Source of the DNA: an uncultured Paraprevotella sp.
Lineage (GTDB): Bacteria > Bacteroidota > Bacteroidia > Bacteroidales > Bacteroidaceae
Assembly (NCBI GenBank): GCA_900766785.1
Contig: CAAFWT010000021.1
Span: 1 to 15,813, forward strand
Length of the DNA: 15,813 bases
Direction of reading: 5' to 3'
Position numbers and translations under genes: made by a program. A model generated the notes under the pieces. The model did not search any database and was not told the DNA's origin. It saw nothing but the letters and a program-made list of their open reading frames with translations. Shown in pieces: positions 14,446 through 15,813 of the stretch; the stretch's first letter is position 1, and each line of letters opens with the position of its first letter.

Positions 14446-15407
14446 TGAAAACAACAACAATCTTTATTGGCCTGATGCTTACAGGCCTGATGTCCTCTGC
14501 CCAGAACTCGACTTCCCCAGGCTCGGAAGTGGTCACCTATGCCGGCCAACCTGTCTCGATGTGTGAGAATACGGTCAGGGTGCAGTTGGTGAGTGCCTTG
14601 CAGGGAGCCATGCAGGGCAATCGTCAGGAAAGCTTCCAGGGCATGGAAGTCTATGGAGACCTGGTGCTGAGTGCCCAGAATCGCGGATGGATGACCATCT
14701 ATAATTATGATGGCAAACAGCTCAAGAGGATTGTGGAGCCCTTCAAGATGGATTGCTTTGATGAGAACAATCACAGCAATGTGGTGACTCTCTCCTCCTA
14801 TCGATATGATGCATCTGACCCCTTGCCCCTGTTGTACGTGAGCCAATGCGCACGACAGCCATGGCAGGGCATGAAGGATGTGCTTTTTGTGGAGCGTATC
14901 GCTCGCGATATGAAGTCCACACAGACTGTACAGGTCATTCACTTCCAGGACCAGAACCATCTCTTTGGCTATGCCTTGCAATGGGTCATCGACCGTGAGA
15001 ACAATATGCTCTACGGATATGGGAATACGGTCAACAATGAAGATGCAGCCAATAAGCACCGCATCGTCAAGTTCCGTTTACCAAAGATAGACGAGGGAGA
15101 GAACGGACGGGTGACACTTACCGAGAAGGATATTCTGGAGAATTACCTCGTGGAGGACACATACCATCATCCCTTTATGCCCATCGGCCAGGGACTCTTC
15201 ATCCGCAATGGCCAGCTCTTCATGCCCACAGGCTTTGGCTCTGATAAGCATCCTTCCATCCTCTATGTGTGGAATCTGAACACCCGCACCATGCAGAATG
15301 TGATAGACTTGAGCAAGGCCACCTTTGGAGAACTGGAGGACTGTGCCGCATGGGGAAACAGCCTGCTGCTGCAAACACAAGGAAACCTCTTCCGCCTCGA
15401 CTTTTAA
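14445..15407 (+). CDS. Predicted secreted protein of unknown function, possibly beta-propeller
   Basis: The 320-aa product has a clear signal peptide (MKTTTIFIGLMLTGLMSSAQ, cut after SAQ). I do not recognise the family. The mature part has repeated short beta-type stretches ending in tyrosine/aspartate turns (GDLVLSAQNRGWMTIYNYDG, NVVTLSSYRYDAS, MLYGYGNTVNN, GLFIRNGQLFMPTGFGSDKH, SILYVWNLNTRTM, NSLLLQTQGNLFRLDF), which suggests a beta-propeller. A histidine-rich patch (ENNHSN, TYHHPFMP) could bind metal; that is a guess. The ATG at 14445 shares one base with the DPP IV stop, so translation is probably coupled and the protein may act with the peptidase. The gene ends before a strong hairpin. 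Confidence 0.7.
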   Translation: MKTTTIFIGLMLTGLMSSAQNSTSPGSEVVTYAGQPVSMCENTVRVQLVSALQGAMQGNRQESFQGMEVYGDLVLSAQNRGWMTIYNYDGKQLKRIVEPFKMDCFDENNHSNVVTLSSYRYDASDPLPLLYVSQCARQPWQGMKDVLFVERIARDMKSTQTVQVIHFQDQNHLFGYALQWVIDRENNMLYGYGNTVNNEDAANKHRIVKFRLPKIDEGENGRVTLTEKDILENYLVEDTYHHPFMPIGQGLFIRNGQLFMPTGFGSDKHPSILYVWNLNTRTMQNVIDLSKATFGELEDCAAWGNSLLLQTQGNLFRLDF

Positions 15408-15583
15408 CCCTCATCTCACTCCCTGGGGACGAGAATCTATATGCATAGTTTCGTAGATGGTTTCCCATACCCATCAGTAGAGAGATGGGTATGGGAGGAC
15501 AGATAGACCCCATGATAAGTGCCAGTATATTTTTTCATCCCCCTCTGGCACCTGTAAAAGCCATTATTTAGGCGTCTTTTCAC
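15408..15583. other. Intergenic DNA between secreted-protein gene and tandem repeats
   Basis: No gene is supported. It holds the 13-bp hairpin at 15463-15496 and a short T-run (about 15531-15537). Confidence 0.6.
15463..15496 (+). terminator. 13-bp perfect hairpin after the DPP IV operon
   Basis: TCCCATACCCATC (15463-15475) and GATGGGTATGGGA (15484-15496) pair perfectly with an 8-nt loop, 56 nt after the operon's last stop. A T-run is absent directly after it (the nearest is near 15531), so it may be a processing or stability hairpin rather than a classical terminator. Confidence 0.55.
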
Positions 15584-15649
15584 CGCAAGTACTTACAGGG
15601 GCGGTCGCAAGTACTTGCGGGGACGGATGCAAGTACTTACAAGGACGGT
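15584..15649. repeat. Three tandem 22-bp repeats with AAGTACTT palindrome
   Basis: Units at 15584-15605, 15606-15627 and 15628-15649 each read (C/T)GCAAGTACTT followed by (A/G)C, (A/G)GG and (A/G)CGG(T/A). The middle unit has the full palindrome GCAAGTACTTGC; the outer two have GCAAGTACTTAC. The array ends about 5 nt before the conserved part of the terminal CRISPR repeat. Confidence 0.8.
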
Positions 15650-15813
15650 TACAGTCATCACCAAACCACAACATATATCTAATTGGGATGTAAGCAATGT
15701 TGTATCTCATCCTTATTCATCACCAAACCACAACTTGGATAGATAGAATGGTCCTCAATAAATCGTTGTATCTCATCCTTATTCATCACCAAACCACAAC
15801 AGGTTGCGGTGCG
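15637..15813. CRISPR. End of a CRISPR array (36-nt repeats, ~30-nt spacers), truncated by window
   Basis: Two identical 36-nt repeats lie at 15699-15734 and 15765-15800. They start GTTGTATCTCATCC and end CACCAAACCACAAC, so the ends GTTGT/ACAAC are complementary. A degenerate repeat (15637-15672) keeps only the last 18 nt (15655-15672). Spacers are 26 nt (15673-15698), 30 nt (15735-15764) and a partial one (15801-15813). A degenerate outermost repeat usually marks the leader-distal end, so the array would be read from the right, where the repeat begins GTTGTGGTTTGGTG. The 36/30 pattern and complementary ends occur in both type II-C and type VI-B systems of Bacteroidetes. No cas gene is in the window, so the type is unresolved. 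Confidence 0.9.

Overview
The window looks like a chromosomal segment of a Bacteroidales bacterium, most likely Prevotellaceae. The signs are Bacteroidetes promoters (TTTG, about 20 nt, then TAnnTTTG) placed just upstream of start codons, almost no Shine-Dalgarno sites, a 32-codon 'smalltalk' gene, a BACON/DUF-free set of secreted enzymes with N-terminal export signals (GH20 hexosaminidase, DPP IV), and a 36-nt CRISPR repeat with GTTGT/ACAAC ends. The species is inferred, not proven.

Left, accessory half (1-5779). An AAA-type ATPase with a nuclease-like C-terminus (238-1650) is followed by about 4 kb of sparse, mosaic DNA. This holds a truncated smalltalk cassette (a 217-aa protein with an InlB-like repeat plus the 32-aa smalltalk protein), a highly structured candidate RNA near 3428-3690, an AT-rich perfect hairpin, the 3' remnant of a DDE transposase, a two-gene unit made of a GIY-YIG nuclease and a 55-aa protein joined by ATGA, IS21-like terminal repeats and an orphan gene tail. 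Four copies of one interspersed repeat (an AAAAGGT/AAAAAGGT ladder ending in a TTGCA-atg-TGCAA palindrome) punctuate it. They form two inverted pairs, one around the smalltalk cassette and one around the GIY-YIG segment.

Right, housekeeping half (5822-15407), richer in G+C. A probable five-gene operon encodes a ThiD-like kinase, a PBP lipoprotein, a FecCD permease, a secreted GH20 hexosaminidase and an ABC ATPase. The three transporter parts make one iron/siderophore- or B12-type importer, with the hexosaminidase sitting between permease and ATPase. A convergent radical SAM gene (YhcC/TIGR01212 type) follows, meeting the operon at a strong inverted repeat. A divergent pair then encodes a secreted dipeptidyl peptidase IV and a secreted protein of unknown function, coupled by TAATG.

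Right end (15408-15813). A 13-bp hairpin, three tandem 22-bp units with an AAGTACTT core, and the degenerate terminal end of a CRISPR array that runs off the window. No cas gene is present in the window.
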